Source of the DNA: Vespula vulgaris
Taxonomy: Eukaryota; Arthropoda; Insecta; Hymenoptera; Vespidae
DNA: 64,000 nt
Direction: 5' to 3'
NCBI RefSeq assembly: GCF_905475345.1
Contig: NC_066600.1
Span: 3,025,001-3,089,000 of the forward strand
The notes beneath the pieces are model-generated. The model saw only the letters and a program-made list of their open reading frames with translations, had not been told where the DNA came from and searched no databases. Below are positions 8,777 through 21,052 of the stretch, piece by piece. Positions within the stretch are counted from its first letter, which is position 1, and every line of letters begins with the position of its first letter. A program made the position numbers and the translations under genes.

Positions 8777-9745
8777 TTCCTCCTCTTCTTATTTTTCATC
8801 CTCTTATTCATTTTTCAAGACGTTTTCGTCGTACGTTCGTTATTGAAATTAACGAGAAACCAGGCTCGCTCGCGTGCCACTCGAATCGCCCAAACGATAC
8901 TTTTATAAATTCTTTCTTTCTTTTTCTTTCTGTCTTTCTTTCTTTCCTACCTATCTACCTTTCTCCCTTTAATTTAGTCTTTTTTCATTCTGTCATTCTT
9001 CTCCATTATCAAACTCTCTTGCTCTTTTTTTCCTTTGTATCTTGTACACCTTCGAAAAGGTCTACTCGCGGTTACGACGGCCGTTCAAGAGCACCATGCG
9101 GAAAATTCGTACGAATTTTTTTTCATTTTTATCGTGTCAGGTTCTTCTTTTTTTTCTTTTTTTTTCCTTTTTTTCTTCTCTCTCTCTCTCTCTTTCCCTT
9201 TTAATTCTTCTCTCTTTTTGATTTTTCTTCCCTCTTTTTTTCTTTTCTCTTTCTCGTGTTCTTACTTTCTTTCTTTCTTTCTCTTTCGCTATTTTTTTTT
9301 TCTTTTTTTCTCATCATCGGGACAATCATTCGATCATCGTCGACGTGAGAAAATCATTTCGTTGATTACACATTTTAATTATTCGACTAGATGACTAGAA
9401 GAAACTAGGGACTATCAAACGCTAGTTTTTTTATTTGGAAAAAAAAAGAAATTAAAAAGGACTATCAACGACACTAGTTTTATTTTTATTTTTATTTTTT
9501 TTACATTAGGACATCTGATTACGTTTTCAATGTGTTCGTCGAACGCTCGCGTGTTTTTTTTCTCTTTTTTTCCAATTTCTTTTTTATTTTCCTCTTTTTT
9601 CTTTTTTTCTTTTTTTTTTTTTTAATTTACGTTACTTAAGACGAATAGAAGGAAGGAAGTGAAGGAAGGAGGAAAGGATGGATCGAGAGTAACTAATGAA
9701 TCGATACTAATTAATCGTGATCAGGATATACGTAATAGGGTTAAG

Positions 9746-9746
<1 letters not shown>

Positions 9747-9780
<34 letters not shown>

Positions 9781-9783
9781 TAA

Positions 9784-9825
<42 letters not shown>

Positions 9826-9842
9826 TGATAAATATAATAATA

Positions 9843-9873
<31 letters not shown>
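9747..9873. repeat. (AAT)n repeat
   Basis: A long AAT array interrupted by GATAAAT units. It gives a spurious poly-Asn/poly-Ile frame. Confidence 0.95.
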
Positions 9874-10351
9874 TAAAAAAAGAGAAAAAAAAGAGATGAT
9901 AATTGCGGCCCGAGAATGGATTTGTGTCTATTTTTAAAATCGGACGGAGACTTACCCCACGTCTTTTAATAAAAAGTTCGGTGTAAAGAGAATCGGTGAA
10001 AATGCGCGCGCGCGAACGGCAGAGCGAAAGAGAGGGAGAGTATGGGCGTGAGTCTGCGAGAGGTGATATCCATCTTTAAAGAAAGAAAAGAAAATGAAAA
10101 AAGAGAAAAAAAAATGAAAATTCGAAATGTAGGTATATTATAGTCTTTAACTTATTATCAAGCTTCAAGTAATTTAGAAAAAAATAAAAATCAAGCGACG
10201 TAATACAACTCTTGTGTGTATGTACGTTTTGATACAACTAAGGACACGAAGTACGATATAGGAAGAATATGGAAGTAAGAGGATTTAATTATATAATTAA
10301 TCAAGTTATAATGTATTATTATGCGCAGTTGCGGCGAATCGCGAGAATCGA

Positions 10352-10485
10352 TGTGTGTGTGTGTGTATATATATATATCATATATATATATGTATGTATA
10401 TATATGTGTGTATATATATTTACCATATTATATCATATATATGTATATATATGTGTGTGTGTATATATATACATATATATATCAT
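10352..10485. repeat. (GT)n/(AT)n compound repeat
   Basis: Alternating TGTG and TATA blocks with CATA interruptions. Confidence 0.93.
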
Positions 10486-10730
10486 CAGTGAAAAGGTTTA
10501 ATCGATCGTCGTCGTTGTCTTTCTTTTACTTTTAATTTTGTTATTCTTTTCTTTTTGACTTTCCTTTTATTTTATTGTTACATGACTTGCAATTTTTTAT
10601 ACGAACAAATTCGACGATCGAAGAGGCCTCGTCACGAGAAATTCAAGCAAGAAAATCGAGAAGAATGCCGCGTGGTCTCATCGTGAGCGAAAGAACGAAG
10701 AAAGAACGTTGGTCAAGAGAAAAGAACACG

Positions 10731-10744
10731 AGAGAGCGAGAGAG

Positions 10745-10799
<55 letters not shown>
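10731..10799. repeat. (GA)n repeat
   Basis: GAGAGAGC units pass into about 50 nt of pure GA. Confidence 0.95.
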
Positions 10800-10801
<2 letters not shown>

Positions 10802-11369
10802 AGATATAATCTAAACGGATGCTGCCTGACATGAGGTGCGAAACGAGATTAAGAAGCCGATGTGGTACATAGGTACATAAGAATACTAACTACTAAATAA
10901 AAGTCGTACGCGATCGAGTCGGCCTCTACGTATTAATGAAGTGATGGTGAAAATCGAACTGAAAGGTAGAAAAATTACTAGGTATCGGTACTCGTAACTA
11001 GGGAGTTGTGTGAGGTACAAGTCCTGATCGGCAGGGCGCGCGAGGTCCACCCCCAATCCCCGTACTTAACAACCCTTGAACTTTTTCACATAACAATCAA
11101 AAAAATATAATAATAATAATAAAGAAAATAACAAAAAAAAAAAACAAATAAGCAAATAAAGGTAAACAAGTACAAGGAAAAAAATTGAACATATGAAAAG
11201 AATTAAAAAAGAAAAAAAAAAAGAAAGAAAAAAGAGAGATGCAATAACGATAAGGAAAGGAGTGAATTTTTTATCGCACGTTTCCTCCTGCTCCTGGTGC
11301 CCCACTTTGTTAACGAGTGCCCCGAGAAGTCAAATTACAACTACATTTTTATTAATACTTGCTAACACG

Positions 11370-11412
<43 letters not shown>

Positions 11413-11515
11413 TATATATATATACATGGATATATAATATAATGTTATATGTATACACATTATATATATATGTATACGTATATATATATAATATATATTA
11501 TACACATACACGTAC
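11370..11515. repeat. (AT)n-rich repeat
   Basis: TA dinucleotides with TATACA and TATGTA variants. A self-complementary stretch. Confidence 0.92.
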
Positions 11516-13155
11516 ACACAAATTGTAAGAATATGTAGATCACTGATTACGTGTAAATCTTGATGTTCAAAAAGCTATCAAGGTATTCACGTATATAAAG
11601 TACATATACATATATAGATTAATATATATACAGGGTGAACAGGGATCGGTGGTCTCGAACAACAGGTACGTAAAAAAGTAAACAAAAGAAATAAAAAATG
11701 ATAATAATTGTTCGAGCAATGAGCACCAAGAGTGGCACCAGGAGGGAGGGAGGGAGGGGAGGGGGACAGAAAGGGGTGAGATATTATGGCACCTTTCCTT
11801 TCGATCCCGAAATATAATATCGAAAGTATTATTCCAAGGAGAGAAGGAAAATGTCATAAAAAAGAAAAAGAAAGCGCAGGACGAAAAACAAGGAGGAACA
11901 AAAAACGAAAGAACGAGAAGATAAAATAGAAAGGGAAAGAAAAGAAAAGAAAAATAAACGAAGCAAACAAAAAATACGAAAGAAGAAAAAACAAAATAGA
12001 AAATAGAAAAAAAAATGTAAAAAAAGAAGAGATAGTAATATAAAAATTGTAAAAGCACAAGGGTGTTGTACGGAAGATTGGAAGGTGGGCTTCGGCACCG
12101 GTCGATCGGAACCCTAGTTACGAGTGCCGAGCCTAGGGCCGAGAGATTGTCGATCGCTGTCTCTCGGCTTCTTTTTTTCTTCCCTTTTTCTTGTTTCTTT
12201 TTTTTTGTATTTTTTTTTTCTTTTTAATACACACACACACACATATATATACATATATATGTCCAGTCAACATCTCGAAGATAGCAATACCGAAAGTAAG
12301 AAGGAAAGAAAGAAATCCGAAGAGAACCGAGAAAGGATTGCGAAGAAGAAATAATAAAGGAAGAGGAGACGCGTTCTCTCTCTCTCACATTTCATTTCGT
12401 ATGCATGTGTGCACGTATACGAAAATAAATATTAATAATATAGACATGTATGAGTCCGTATGAACGAGCGAATGTCCTACGAACGTTTTTATTATTAGAT
12501 AATTATAAATTTAAGAGACAAGAGAGAGATTTAAGCACAAGAAAACCGTGTATACGTATTAGCTGTTAATTGTGAAAAATTGTGTGTCTTCCTATGAACG
12601 ACGAGATATATCTTTTACAATCTCGGATACGACGCATCGGACGTTGTTTTATCTTTCTTTCTTTTTTTCTTCCCTCTCTTTTTTTTTTTTTTTTTTAAAT
12701 ATTTTCTTTTTTCTTTTTTGTAGAGAAAGACATTTCCCTTCTTTTTTTTTCTTTCCGATTTTTTTTTGGTGTTTTCTTTTTTTTTTATTCTCGTTCTATC
12801 GTACACTTTTTATATGGAAACGTGTTCCGTATTCCTTTCTCACTTGATCTCTGAGTGTTGCATTTATTTCGAGGGAAAGATCGAGAACTTATACGGGCTC
12901 GGAGTATCTCGATGCGAGTCGTAATGTTTTTAAACATGAGTTTGAATTATTGAAATTCTTAATTTTTGTATATTCAATTTCTTGTTTTTTTTTTTTTTTT
13001 TTATATTTGAGTCGGTACGATCGCGTTTATCGAATTTTCGGTATGGACGGACGATTTGGACGGAGTTAATTTTTTTTTTTCCTTTTGTTATTGATTTTCC
13101 TTATTGTAAAACGCACGGTCCAAAATGCGTCGCGGAGCGTTTAAGAGTGCGGTGA

Positions 13156-13157
<2 letters not shown>

Positions 13158-13190
<33 letters not shown>
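13158..13190. repeat. (GT)n repeat
   Basis: About 16 pure GT units. Confidence 0.96.
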
Positions 13191-13191
<1 letters not shown>

Positions 13192-14397
13192 TGTTTGAGA
13201 TTTGCAAAGAAGAAGATAGATGCGAGTTGAAAGGGAGCAGGAGAAAAGGAAATGATAAAAAAGGAAATGAAAGAAAAGAGAAGAAAAGGAAAAAAAAAAG
13301 TATATAAAAATAACGTGAATACTTAGTGCCATAGGTTGCAGTGGGCGTCCTCTTGCGCTCGGACTGTGTACTTAATTAATTAATAATCAAACGAAATGCG
13401 ATTTAGCGATTAGAAAATAGAGGGCGAGAGATACGTAAGATAGAGGAAATCTGCGAAAGCGATTTTGCGATTTGACGATAAAAAATAAAATTCTATATTG
13501 TATGTTGATTAACTTTTTTCGATCGTAATTAAGAAAGTTTATCGTCTCATTCGCGATACGTAACGCGACGCATCGCTTTGCAGAATGCGGCACGAACAAA
13601 TTTTTCCTCTTTTCTTTTTATTATTATCTTTAAACCGGGACTTGATTGTCACGGAGAAAAAGCATAGAAATTTTTGTTATTATAGATATCGAATGTTTGT
13701 TGGCGAGAATTATCACGCGTATTAGTTACGTTTTTACGTTACGTAATCTTCTTTTTCTTTTTCTTTTTTTTTCTTTTTATCATCTTTTTTTTAATCTTCT
13801 ATTTTTTTTCTATTTTTTTTTTCTTTTTCTTTTCTGTAATTCGTTAATGACATTCGTTTTGATGAACGCGCACATATAGATATATGTATACATATATGCA
13901 TATATATACGTACGTACATTCGAGAATTGAATTTTTGTGAAAATTATTCTAACGTTCATCCATGTAAGAAGAAATTATATGCGAACACACGCACGCATAC
14001 ACATACTTAATAAAGAATGTACTTATTCGTAAAAAATCGCCCACGGTCGAAGAAATATATTACTTATGACACGTACATTTATCATGCGAAGAAATAAAAA
14101 AAAAGAAAAAAAAAAAGGAAAAAGAAAAAAGGAAAAAAAGAAAAAGAAAAGGAAGTCAGGCGGACTTTTTAGCGAGGAAAAAAAGGCATTGTGCATGCGC
14201 ATGTGTGTTATTACCATTTTCAAAAATTACTAGAGTTAAGGGAAAGAAAAAAAAAGGAAAAAAAAAACGACGAAGAAATGAAACTCACCCGACATTGTAT
14301 ACGACTAGCATTATACATATATAGTGATATAATATATTACCGATAATGAATACTTGTTTAAACTATTGTCTCAATCAACGTACATATTTTCATTATA

Positions 14398-14403
14398 AAT
14401 AAA
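14398..14403 (+). terminator. hth: candidate poly(A) signal AATAAA
   Basis: AATAAA in ATAAATAAATG with a GT/T-rich stretch 10-20 nt downstream. It is the best-looking signal at the end of a unique-sequence segment, but unproven. Confidence 0.3.
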
Positions 14404-16223
14404 TGTTAGCCTTGTTGAGTTAAACGAATCATTGATATGAGTTTTCATTTAAGCTTAAGAAAATCTCGCCGCATCGGCTTTTTATCCTGTATCCTGGCCG
14501 CAACACGCAACACAATTTTTCTTATCGATATCGAGAAAATATCGTCGGCGTAAGAGAAACTTCGTGTCCTTATCGAATCATACATACATATATGCGATAG
14601 TATTGTATTACGTATGCGAATGGAGATTAGAAGTAAGACGACGTACTTACCTTATGTGCGGACGTATCCTGCGAAAGGGGAGACTCTTGCGGTAAGCTGG
14701 AGTTTATTTCAATCATATTTTGCGATTATAAAAAATGACAGATTTTTACAGGTGGGTATGGAATTTCTTGAGATCGATTAGAATAAACTTTTACATATAT
14801 ACGCGCGTGTGTGTGTATGTGTCTATACATACATACATACGTACATACATATATAGGTGTATATATAAAAGATATGTATATATATATATTTTTTTCTCTT
14901 TCTCTTTATACGTTTTCTACGACGCGAAGTAGTCAACGAACGGTCGATAAATCTCGGTTAACTCTCCGCTAATAAATATTTAACCCTTTAAATTTGCAAC
15001 GACCCCGTGGCTTGTAGCAATTTGCATAAGACTTCTATTTCATTTACACATCGCATAATTGAATATTTAAATTCAATTGCTGGCCGTTACGCGCTCGCAG
15101 TTTCGAGCCGCAAAACTGCAGTAAAACTTGTAACGGGAGCACTTTGCCTCCCACCCTACTTCACTGAAACCTCACCTCCTCCCGTTTCCCTCCCGAAAAG
15201 CAACCACGGAGAGCGTCCTTTAGCCGCGTACATCGCGTCTCCGCCACCCTTCGAAAGTGTTTCTAAGAATATTTTCCTGCCTTCGGGGAGCCTCTCGGTA
15301 GAGAGGAGAGAAATCCTCTACAGGGTTAAGAAATAAATTTTCTATCTCGCTCGCACTCTCACTCTTTCACTCATTCACTTATTCACTCACGCTTCCTCTC
15401 AAAGATTTTCTGATAATTTTATCCCTAAAACGGCATTATCGCTGTTACCTGTAATTTTACGAGACGAATTTACATTATTATAATTGTAATTATAATTATA
15501 ATCATCATCATTATCGTCGTCGTCGTCTTAGTCGTTATTAATTATCCACAGGATAGAGATTATTATTTCCATTTCTTTTTCTACGTGGATATTCATGAAA
15601 CTATTCAAAGAATTTTTCACAGAGTTTTTCGGTGCACGGTCCTGCGAGCACGATGATTCTTCCGTCACTCCAAAAATATATCGAAAGAGACATGGTATTT
15701 CCCTTCGCTTTCGGATGGCCAAATTAAAAGCGTACTGCGTCGCGAGTGTTACCACTCATGGATCTTCTTATATACCTACTCTCTCTCTCTCTCTCTCTCT
15801 CCTCTTTTTTCTTTCTTTCTTTTTTTCTCTCCTTTTTTTCTATATCCCTTCTCTCGACTCTTAGCGACAAATATTTTTAGAAAAGTCTCCGCGTTGGGTG
15901 CAGAGCAACGGCCACGCGTCTTTCCTCCTCCTCATCATCTTTAGCCTCTTCTTTTCCTTTCTCTCTTTCTCTCTCTCTTTTTCTCTTTCTTAGCATTCTC
16001 AAAAGGCATCTGCCGTCGAAGCACGTATGGCCGTTAGCACTTTCACGAAAGGGATTACCATTGTCACGTTATTCATGCTAACGATGATCGGCCGAGATCG
16101 GCCACGTTGATAATCTCCGTGTCACTAAAATCGAGGAGGCGGTCATTGTGAACGACATACTGACAGCATAATAAATTATCCTCACTCTCTTCTCTCTACT
16201 ATACCTATACATATCTCACTCAT

Positions 16224-16267
<44 letters not shown>

Positions 16268-16961
16268 GTCGTTAACGTACAGGTATACTATAGCAAGTTG
16301 CGTACGAGGAGTCATCGTAATGCGATACACGACGATCCGGCACGCCCGTCTTAAGCGATAATCTCGTAGCTCGGGCGTCGAGTACAAGCTGAATCCTCTC
16401 TTCCTCGGGGATTTCGTGATACATACATTCATATATACATACATATATATATACATGCATATATATATATGTATGTACCATCTACGTACATACCTACATA
16501 GTAGGTATTACGTAGGATACGTGAGCGAGGAAAATTCACGAATCATCGCTCCGTTGTATATCTTCGATCGTTGCCTATCGATAAGTTCTAATCTCTTGGC
16601 GCACAAAGTACGTAAAACCTATACACCCCTTTTGTCCTTTTCGATGAGGGATGGGAAAGGAGAAAAGGATAGATAGAAAGATGTATTGTGCAAATGGCGC
16701 TAGGTCGAGGTAGGTGAGTTTCGTCATCTATGTAACTAACTGCTACGTGAATATGTAGATAGAGAAACGTATATATATATATATATACGTTTATGCGTGA
16801 GACCGATTCCCACACCCACGATCCAGCAAAAGAGAATTCGCAGGATGGAGAAAAGAAGGATGGAAGGATGAAAGGATGGATGGAAGGAAGGAAGGAAGGA
16901 TGGTAGGCAGCTATGGTGATGCACGCATGAACTTTCTTTGTCTCTTTCTTTGTCTCATTCT

Positions 16962-16992
<31 letters not shown>

Positions 16993-17341
16993 CCCGTTTC
17001 GTTCGTTCTTTCTTTCTTTCTTTCAGAAACATGCGTCTGGCCTCCATGAAGGAGTAACGCGATAAGTGTAACGAGTACGTTGGCCAATTGCGGTACGCGA
17101 CATTCTTCGCCTTAGAACCGCCCATTTGCGTTCGTAAACACCAACGACCACCGTACTTTCTCGTCGTTCCTTTTCTTCCCCGCCCTTTCTTACTTCTTCC
17201 GGGTGATACGTACAAAGGTGAAGTGGTGGTAGATTCGTCCTTTTTCTTATTGCGTTCTTAGGAACCGTCGTATTGACAATGAAGGTAATATTTAAACGGG
17301 ACACTTTGTAGAATCTCGTTGAAGGGAACTTTTGGAATATT

Positions 17342-17346
<5 letters not shown>

Positions 17347-17386
<40 letters not shown>
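17347..17386. repeat. (AT)n repeat
   Basis: About 20 pure AT units. Confidence 0.96.
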
Positions 17387-17391
<5 letters not shown>

Positions 17392-18480
17392 CTTGCTCTT
17401 TTTCATGCGATATCTCGAGCAAATTTTTTTTTATCTTTTTTTATTTATTAATTTATGAATTTTTTTCGTATAATTATATCGGTTCAAAGTTTACGATGCA
17501 AAATCGTGGTTTAATCGTTCGTTAACGAGCCCTACGTAAGGGTAATCTTTCTTTTTTGGATCCAGTTAGAAAACGACGGGAGAGATTTCGGCCGGTCGAT
17601 AATTACATCGCTACCAGCCACGGGGATGTATATTTTCATAATGCAATATCGCAGGGGTGGTTTTCTTTTCCGCGCGAAGGGGAAGCTCGTAGGATGGGAA
17701 GGGAGTAATGGGGAGGAAGGAGGGTGGAAAGGCCGGAAGAGATGGGAGAGAAAGTGCGTGGAGGGTGTTTTGCTGGTAATTGGTGCCAATTTAATCCTGC
17801 CCTTCGCCCTTCTGCAGAGTCCGTATTAACGCTAAGGGAGGAACTCCGAGCGACGAGGCTGCGTCGAACGCGTTGAGGGTAGGCCCTTCTACACCCTTCC
17901 CACGCAAGAGAGAGTAAGAGAGAAATAGAGGGCCACGTGCTTTCGGCTTTGGAAAAGGGCACTTATACCTTCGCACCTAACTACATATATATATATATAA
18001 AATATATATATGTATATGTATACATTCGATCGTCGTAGGGCTCTCATAAACGTGCACCCACACGTAACATCGAACATCCCCGGTTACGAAAATATAATTA
18101 ACGGTAATCGCTCGCGTATATGGCTCGGATTAACTTCGGTCTGGGTTGCGAAGCGAGGGTGCCCGAAATTCTTCGGCAGCTTATCCAATCGCGAGTCGAG
18201 TTTTTTATTTCACGCTTACGGAGTAAAATAATATCGGTTGGTTAGCTAAAGGCAAGTTTATATCGTTGTTATTATCGTTGTTGTTGTTGTTGTTGTTGTT
18301 GTGTTGTTGTTTTCTTTTACTTCTTTTTTCTATTTTTTTTTCTTTCGATATCCCATATATAGTTACTTAACATATAGCTTACCGTGTATATCCATTATAT
18401 AATATCACACGTATCTACGTATATAGATACGTAGCACGTACATAAATAGATATACGTGCGTTGCGAAAAGTTATCTCGGT

Positions 18481-18527
18481 ACATACATCATACATACATA
18501 CATACGTACGTACATACATACATACGT
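18481..18527. repeat. (ACAT)n / (ACGT)n repeat
   Basis: ACATACAT units with ACGT interruptions. Confidence 0.92.
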
Positions 18528-19180
18528 CCTAAGTAAGTACCAAGTTACGTACATACGTTGTTCCTTATGAGGTATACGACAGTATAAATTAACGTTTATC
18601 CATCGTCCTCGAATAGTCAAGTAAGAGGAAAGTTTTGGAGATCGAGAGATTAGAGAAGGAATCGGTCCCCTGTTAGAGGAGGATCGCGGCTTCTATATCG
18701 TCAAGGTCGCCGTAGTAAAAGGCGGCGATCCCTGAGACTTCTAAATGGGACTTGGAGGGACTTTTCGAAGGGGACCTTCGTCTATTGTTCCTCCTCCTTT
18801 CAGAATGCGATCGGTTTCTCTGGGTCTGATGGACCGCCGTGTAAAGTTCTCTCCGCGATGGCAAAGAGAAAGACCGACGGAGGAGGAGAAGAAAAGAAGA
18901 AGAAGAAAAGAGAAAGAGAGATAGATAGATAGATAGATAGAAAGAAAGAAAGAGAGAGAGAGAGAGATGAGATGAGAAGAGACGAGAAGAGAAGAGAAGA
19001 GAAGAGAAGGAGGGTGAGTGGTCTCGCGAGCGATGGCGACGCGAACGAAAGGAAGAGGGAAGGTGGGAGGAGGATGAGGAGGAGAAGATGCCAGGAGATC
19101 TTGTATGCAAATTCCCTCGGTGCATCTCCGTGGGATCCTGGTGGGATCCGCGCAGGATTAACGGGCCGGCTTGCATGAAA

Positions 19181-19340
19181 GGAAGAAGAAGAAGAAGAAG
19201 AAGAAGAAGTAGAAGAAGAAGAAGAAGAAGAAGAGGAGGAGGATGAGGATGAGGAGGAGTCTCTTCTCTTTTTCTCTCCTCTTTTCTTTTCCTTCTTCTC
19301 ATTCTCTTCTTCTTCTTCTTCTTCTTCTTCTTCTTCTTCG
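19181..19340. repeat. inverted pair of (GAA)n and (CTT)n tracts
   Basis: GAA triplets at 19181-19240 face CTT triplets at 19305-19339, so a transcript could fold into a long GAA/UUC duplex. A further CTT tract lies at 19625-19662. The long poly-Arg, poly-Glu and poly-Ser frames here are artefacts. Confidence 0.92.
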
Positions 19341-19505
19341 CAGAATTTCGGTCTTTGAGCAGAGAGTCTCTCTTCCCTGGAGTCCTTCAACCTCCTCCTC
19401 CTCCTCCTTCTCCCTCTCTTTCTCCTTCTCCTTCTCCTTCCCTCTTCGATCCTCCAGCAACGTCGTCGTTCGGCAATGTGCTGCCAAATAAGAGAACCGA
19501 TCGCG

Positions 19506-19527
19506 TTTACTCGCGCGCGCGAGTAAA
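19506..19527. repeat. 22-nt perfect palindrome with (CG)n core
   Basis: TTTACTCGCGC is followed immediately by its exact reverse complement. A GA-rich tract follows directly. Confidence 0.95.
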
Positions 19528-20562
19528 AGAGAAAGAGAGACAGAGACAGCGCGCGCCTTGCAGCGTTCGAAAAAAGAAAAGAGTAGAAATAAACAGGAGG
19601 AACATCCAGCTTTTTCTCTCCTCCATCTTCTTCTTCTTCTTCTTCTTCTTCTTCTTCTTCTCATTCTCCTCTTTCTCTTCGTCGTCTCCCTTCTTAGCCT
19701 ACGTCTTTCGAGTGAATGAGAGAGAAGGATGAGGATGCATTCCGCGGCATCGATGTCGTCTAGCTCGAAACGTGTCTTCCTATCTTTCTCGTGCGGATCT
19801 TTCGCGTGAAAACGTCGAGATAGAGTGTGAGAGAATGAACGGAGAAAGAGAGAGAGAGAAAGAGAGAGATGCCAAGGTGCGAAGAAAACTATTTGCCGAA
19901 GATTTTTGCCTCTCTCACACACTCCGGCCCGTTAGATATACGATCGCGAAAGAAGAGCGCAGCTACGTGAGCGGCGTGCAAAGAGGAATCTCGCGAGCCG
20001 ACGTCGCCTCTTGCCGCCGCGGATTTTATCGTTATTGCCGTGCGTTAAAGCGAGATAGAAACAAGTGAGATAGAAAGAAGAAGGACCGAGAAAGGGGTTG
20101 CAAAGGTGCAGGAAAAGGAGGATTCGATCGCAAAGAAGCAAAGAATGATCGCCGGAGGATCTTTTGTCGGTTAGCCGACATTGTCGAGTTCTTTTCTTAG
20201 CTTTCACGAACGTTTAGAAAGGATTTAGAGTATTTTTCGATCGGTGGTAATAGTTCGTACGTGTCAGGAATCACCGAACCCTGGAGATTCCCCACTTCTT
20301 TTTTTAATCGAACATTAACACGAGTTTAATGTCGTTGTAATGAAATTCATGGGATACTTAGATCGAATACCAAACTCATCCTTTTATTCTGGGATTTCTT
20401 TCGTATAAGAAATTCCGATTCTAATTGCGGTGTAGAAAATTAACGCGTGCCAAATAGACGGTTGTAGTATTTGCGGGTAATTGGTATATCCTTGACCGAA
20501 GGTAATCGAGCTCGCGCGCATAAATCCTATTAGAGGATTAGAGGGACGACCGTTGTTCCCTT

Positions 20563-20617
<55 letters not shown>

Positions 20618-20999
20618 CTATCTATCTCTCATATATACGCACACGTACAATTATAACGATTATTGAAGCAAATAAGCGAGAAATCCCAAAGTACCCTTCC
20701 GCCTTGATAACGGGCCTATCGAAAACTTCCGGAATATACGTACATGCGTGATATCCAAAGGGGAAAAAAAGAAAAATAAAAAAAAAAAGAAAGAAAGAAA
20801 GAAAGAAAGAAAGAAACGAGCGGAACTCGTAAGTGTTGGGAAAGACGTTTCGATGACAACGCGTTCCGGATGCGTTCGAGTAAATCGACCGAATGAGAGA
20901 AGAAGAGAGGAAAACAAAGAGAGAGAAAGAGATTGTAATATTTCTCATCTTCTCTCTTTCTCCCTATTCCTTACTTTCCCTTTCGATGTTTCTATACTT

Positions 21000-21011
21000 T
21001 AGTCTTTCTCC

Positions 21012-21052
<41 letters not shown>

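Larger units (their letters stand above)
7674..14420 (+). other. hth: probable 3' UTR of the intron-retained hth transcript (intron of the spliced form)
   Basis: After the TAA there is no further coding sequence. The region holds CT, GA, AAT, AT and GT repeats and long T/A-rich runs, with unique sequence at about 8360-8580, 10800-11060, 12840-12960, 13310-13600 and 14280-14460. Candidate poly(A) signals are AATAAA at 9968-9973, 10896-10901, 14009-14014 and 14398-14403. The last is followed by GTTAGCCTTGTTGAG, a plausible GT-rich downstream element. The extent of the UTR is a guess; transcript data would settle it. Confidence 0.45.
14421..21000 (+). other. hth: hth intron: unique islands between microsatellites
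   Basis: No exon is recognised. Non-repetitive islands lie at about 14930-15340, 15860-16170, 17030-17330, 17570-17960, 18020-18240, 18540-18860 and 19870-20540. An open stretch from 15007 has no ATG start and no recognised similarity. An inverted repeat (AATTGAAT ... ATTCAATT) occurs at about 15056-15080, and an 8-bp stem (CTACGTAT/ATACGTAG) at 18415-18434. An acceptor-like CTTT tract ending in CAG occurs at 17026. Confidence 0.8.

Noticed and set aside
15007..15336. 109-codon open stretch in non-repetitive DNA
   Set aside because: It starts at GTG rather than ATG, has no recognised family features and no splice or promoter context. A stretch this long is expected by chance in 64 kb.
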